From assembly GCA_958436475.1 (NCBI GenBank), contig CAUBKG010000070.1, positions 1 through 8,714 on the forward strand: DNA of 8,714 bases, read 5' to 3'. Each line of letters opens with the position of its first letter. Position 1 is the first letter of the stretch. This document shows positions 7,087-8,714 of this stretch, piece by piece. Made by a program: the position numbers and the translations under genes. The DNA comes from an uncultured Clostridia bacterium. Lineage in GTDB: Bacteria; Bacillota; Clostridia; Oscillospirales; Acutalibacteraceae. The notes under the pieces were generated by a model. It saw nothing but the letters and a program-made list of their open reading frames with translations, was not told the origin of the DNA and did not search any database.

Positions 7087-7112
7087 CAAAAAGATTACAA
7101 AAACAGCCGCAC
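7086..7112 (-). repeat. Source copy of duplicated spmB 3' tip
   Basis: This is the true 3' end of spmB (VRLFL plus TAA at 7097-7095) and the first bases of the leader of copy B. It matches 6202-6228 at 26 of 27 positions. Confidence 0.85.
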
Positions 7113-7613
7113 GGCAACAGCGCTGCACACAATCCCCACAAAGTCCGCCGCCAGCGCAGAGGGAATGGTGTGGCGCGTATCGCGGATGGCAACCGCGCCG
7201 TAATACACGGCGATGGTATAAAAGGTGGTCTCGGTCGCGCCCGCGAGAACGGAACCGACGCGACCTGCGAAGCTGTCCGGCCCGTAATTCTGGAACAGGT
7301 TTTCGAGCAAAACGATTCCCCCGCTGCCCGATACCGGTCGCATGAGCGCCAGCGGCATGACCTCGCACGGGAGCCCCAGGAGCTCCGCGGCGGGCTTCAG
7401 CGCATAGGCCAGCATATCGAGTGCGCCCGAGGCCTTGAACATCTCTACCGCCGCCAAAAGCCCGATCAGAGACGGCAGAATGGAAAAGGACGTTTTGACT
7501 CCCTCCTTCGCGCCGGACAGGAACGAATCAAACAGCCCCACGCCTTTGACAAGCCCAAAAATCACGATCCCGGCAATCATGACGGGAATGATATACGATC
7601 CGATCTTATCCAT
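7095..7613 (-). CDS. spmB: Spore maturation protein B
   Basis: This 172-aa integral membrane protein is needed, with SpmA, for proper dehydration of the spore core and heat resistance in Bacillus and Clostridium; the molecular activity is unknown. It belongs to the nucleoside-recognition 'Gate' domain family. Seen here are hydrophobic segments at about 5-22, 42-57, 68-80 and 152-172, the family motif 'MRPVSGSGG' at 91-99 and 'AGATETTFYTIAVYYGAV' at 124-141. Length is close to the usual 170-180. The ATG at 7613 overlaps the end of spmA by 8 nt (ATGGATAA), which points to translational coupling. The protein ends in VRLFL, and those codons are copied upstream of the more distal DUF1287 gene. The dacB gene that precedes spmA in Bacillus subtilis is not in this window. 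Confidence 0.95.
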   Translation of the reverse strand: MDKIGSYIIPVMIAGIVIFGLVKGVGLFDSFLSGAKEGVKTSFSILPSLIGLLAAVEMFKASGALDMLAYALKPAAELLGLPCEVMPLALMRPVSGSGGIVLLENLFQNYGPDSFAGRVGSVLAGATETTFYTIAVYYGAVAIRDTRHTIPSALAADFVGIVCSAVAVRLFL

Positions 7614-8193
7614 TCCGGTAAGCCCTTTTCTCCAGCAGCCGGCACACGATCATGCCCGCTATGAGCGATACGATGGAAGCCATCCACACCGCCGGCATGA
7701 TCTCCATGGGGTTCGCAGAGCCGTGCTTCATGCGCAGGGCGGCGAGCGTGGTGGGAATGAGCTGGAGCGAGGCGGTATTGAGCACGACAAAGGTAGCCAT
7801 ATGCCGCGAAGCCACGCCTTTCTGCGGGTTCATTTTATCCAGCTCCTTCATTGCCATGAGCCCGAGCGGCGTGGCGGCATTGCCGAGCCCTAAAAGATTT
7901 GCCGAAACATTCATGGAAATCGCATGCGCGGCGGGGCCCTTGGGGTCCAGCCCCGGGAAGAGCAGGCGCAGCAGGGGCGAAAGAACCTTGGCAAAATACC
8001 CGGTGAGCCCCGATTTTTCCGCAATTTTCATTAGTCCGCTCCACAGAGTGATAACGCCAAGCAGCGTCAAAAACAGCTCCACCGCATTCCCCGCCCCGTT
8101 GAATACGGCGTCCGATACCTGTGAAATCCTTCCCGTGCATATCCCGAAGACAATGGAAACCAGCATGAGTCCCGCCCAGATATAATTCAGCAT
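7606..8193 (-). CDS. spmA: Spore maturation protein A
   Basis: This 195-aa multi-pass membrane protein is the partner of SpmB in spore core dehydration. It also carries the 'Gate' type fold. Hydrophobic segments are at about 4-20, 38-54, 64-80, 134-152 and 166-185. The family hallmark 'NVSANLLGLGNAATPLG' lies at 95-111, followed by 'AMKELDKMNP' at 114-123 and 'FVVLNTASLQLIPTT' at 135-149. Length matches Bacillus SpmA (about 196). GAGGGAG (8206-8200) sits 6 nt before the ATG at 8193. In Bacillus the pair is under sigma-E in the mother cell; here a possible sigma-E-like pair (GTATATT at 8270-8264, AATATATA at 8249-8242, spacing 14) exists but matches only loosely. It is divergent from the AbrB-family gene. 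Confidence 0.95.
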   Translation of the reverse strand: MLNYIWAGLMLVSIVFGICTGRISQVSDAVFNGAGNAVELFLTLLGVITLWSGLMKIAEKSGLTGYFAKVLSPLLRLLFPGLDPKGPAAHAISMNVSANLLGLGNAATPLGLMAMKELDKMNPQKGVASRHMATFVVLNTASLQLIPTTLAALRMKHGSANPMEIMPAVWMASIVSLIAGMIVCRLLEKRAYRNG

Positions 8194-8232
8194 TTTCTTC
8201 TCCCTCGCGATACAGCCGAAGTGTTCTTATCT

Positions 8233-8257
8233 ATTTACTGATATATATTCAGTAAAT
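8233..8257. promoter_or_regulatory. AT-rich dyad, possible operator upstream of spmA
   Basis: ATTTACTGA (8233-8241) and TCAGTAAAT (8249-8257) are perfect 9-bp arms around TATATAT. It lies 40 to 64 nt upstream of the spmA start and overlaps the best -10 candidate there. Its form fits a homodimer binding site. No regulator can be named from sequence; an RNA hairpin with so few G-C pairs would be weak. Confidence 0.5.
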
Positions 8258-8332
8258 CTGCACAATATACAGGCGCAAAAACTCCATAAATAGCGGTTAA
8301 ATTATCGAATATAAAAAAATTCAGCATTTCGG

Positions 8333-8361
8333 TTGACATTAATGGAAAAAACATCTAGAAT
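8333..8361 (+). promoter_or_regulatory. Sigma-A promoter of abrB
   Basis: TTGACA at 8333-8338 is a perfect -35 box and TAGAAT at 8356-8361 is one base off the -10 consensus, with 17 nt between. Transcription should begin near 8368, giving a leader of about 50 nt. This is the strongest-looking promoter in the window. Confidence 0.85.
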
Positions 8362-8419
8362 ATAGTTGAAGGATAGGGAAAACCTTCGCAGTATAAAGAG
8401 AAAGGAAGTAAAAAAAACC

Positions 8420-8668
8420 ATGAAGGCAACTGGTATTGTTCGTAAAATTGACAGTTTAGGGCGAATTGTCATCCCGAAGGAGCTCCGCCGGGTATTCGAC
8501 ATTAAGGACGATGAAGACGTTCTCGAAATTTTTGTGGAAGGCAACACCATCGTTTTGAAGAAGTACGAACCGGCTTGCATTTTTTGCAATGAAGTAACCG
8601 ACGTTATCAACTACAACGGCCGCAACATCTGCCGCGAATGCGCCAAGAAAATCATTGAAAAAATCTAA
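8420..8668 (+). CDS. abrB: AbrB/SpoVT-family transition regulator with CxxC tail
   Basis: This 82-aa DNA-binding protein has the AbrB swapped-hairpin domain at about 1-48. The segment 'GIVRKIDSLGRIVIPKELRR' (5-24) is very close to Bacillus AbrB, a repressor of stationary-phase genes in growing cells. After residue 50 it differs from Bacillus AbrB: it has Cys53-x2-Cys56 and Cys71-x2-Cys74, a four-cysteine zinc-ribbon-like tail known in clostridial relatives. It probably works as a dimer or tetramer. AAAGGAAG (8401-8408) stands 11 nt before the ATG at 8420; an in-frame TTG at 8366 is rejected because it lies at the predicted transcription start. Divergent placement beside spmAB suggests, but does not show, a link to sporulation timing. 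SpoVT itself is longer with a GAF domain, so it is not SpoVT. Confidence 0.9.
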   Translation: MKATGIVRKIDSLGRIVIPKELRRVFDIKDDEDVLEIFVEGNTIVLKKYEPACIFCNEVTDVINYNGRNICRECAKKIIEKI

Positions 8669-8687
8669 CGAAACAATACGCTCAAAA

Positions 8688-8714
8688 CGGGCCGCGGAAA
8701 ATTTCCGCGGCCCG
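8688..8714 (+). terminator. Terminator hairpin after abrB, cut by window end
   Basis: CGGGCCGCGG (8688-8697) pairs perfectly with CCGCGGCCCG (8705-8714) around AAAATTT. The right arm ends on the last base, so the T-run, if any, is outside. AAAA precedes the stem, as in the other terminators here. Confidence 0.7.

Larger units (their letters stand above)
8194..8419. other. Divergent intergenic region between spmA and abrB
   Basis: These 226 AT-rich bases hold the abrB promoter on the right, the AT-rich dyad at 8233-8257 and the spmA ribosome binding site on the left. I found no small reading frame with a convincing start between them. Any shared regulator of spmA and abrB would act here. Confidence 0.6.

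Noticed and set aside
6139..7094. The repeated leader and hairpins as an insertion sequence or miniature mobile element
   Set aside because: There is no transposase, no terminal inverted repeat framing the unit and no target-site duplication. Tandem duplication explains the repeats more simply.

Overview
The window looks like chromosome of an endospore-forming Clostridia member (Bacillota). A family such as Oscillospiraceae/Ruminococcaceae would fit, but I cannot fix a genus. The reasons are a spmA-spmB pair, an AbrB regulator with a clostridial-type C-terminal CxxC...CxxC tail, the pgk-tpiA-gpmI glycolytic gene order, and sigma-A promoters in AT-rich gaps between GC-rich genes. There are no tRNAs, rRNAs, CRISPR arrays, transposases or phage genes. 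Every long gene here is intact.

Left part (1-1517, + strand): a terminator-like hairpin at the window edge, then a pyridoxal/pyridoxamine kinase gene and trmL (tRNA wobble 2'-O-methyltransferase), 28 nt apart and probably co-transcribed.

Middle part (1518-5412, + strand): a good sigma-A promoter (TTGAAA-N17-TACAAT) drives the lower-glycolysis genes pgk, tpiA and gpmI. A perfect hairpin without a T-run lies between pgk and tpiA. A real terminator-type hairpin lies between tpiA and gpmI, so gpmI may be made at a lower level than pgk and tpiA. gapA and eno are not in the window. A 17-bp-stem hairpin closes this block and faces the convergent block to the right.

Right part (8193-5413, - strand): spmA and spmB, overlapping by 8 nt, are followed by two tandem paralogous genes for membrane-anchored DUF1287 (YijF-like) proteins of 241 aa each. 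This is the most interesting part. The upstream leader of the distal paralog carries a copy of the last codons and stop of spmB, the same spaced promoter elements and the same ribosome binding site. Both paralogs end in hairpins that share a core. The tandem pair therefore arose by duplication of a unit running from the 3' tip of spmB to the terminator. Inside the pair a 68-bp tract is 67/68 identical with sharp edges, which suggests later gene conversion. The membrane-proximal copy relative to spmB (6302-7027) has lost conserved residues around the putative catalytic cysteine. My hypothesis is that the DUF1287 proteins act with SpmA/SpmB on spore cortex or core dehydration.

Right edge (8200-8714): a divergent AbrB-family gene with a near-consensus sigma-A promoter, an AT-rich 9-bp dyad between it and spmA, and a hairpin running to the last base of the window.
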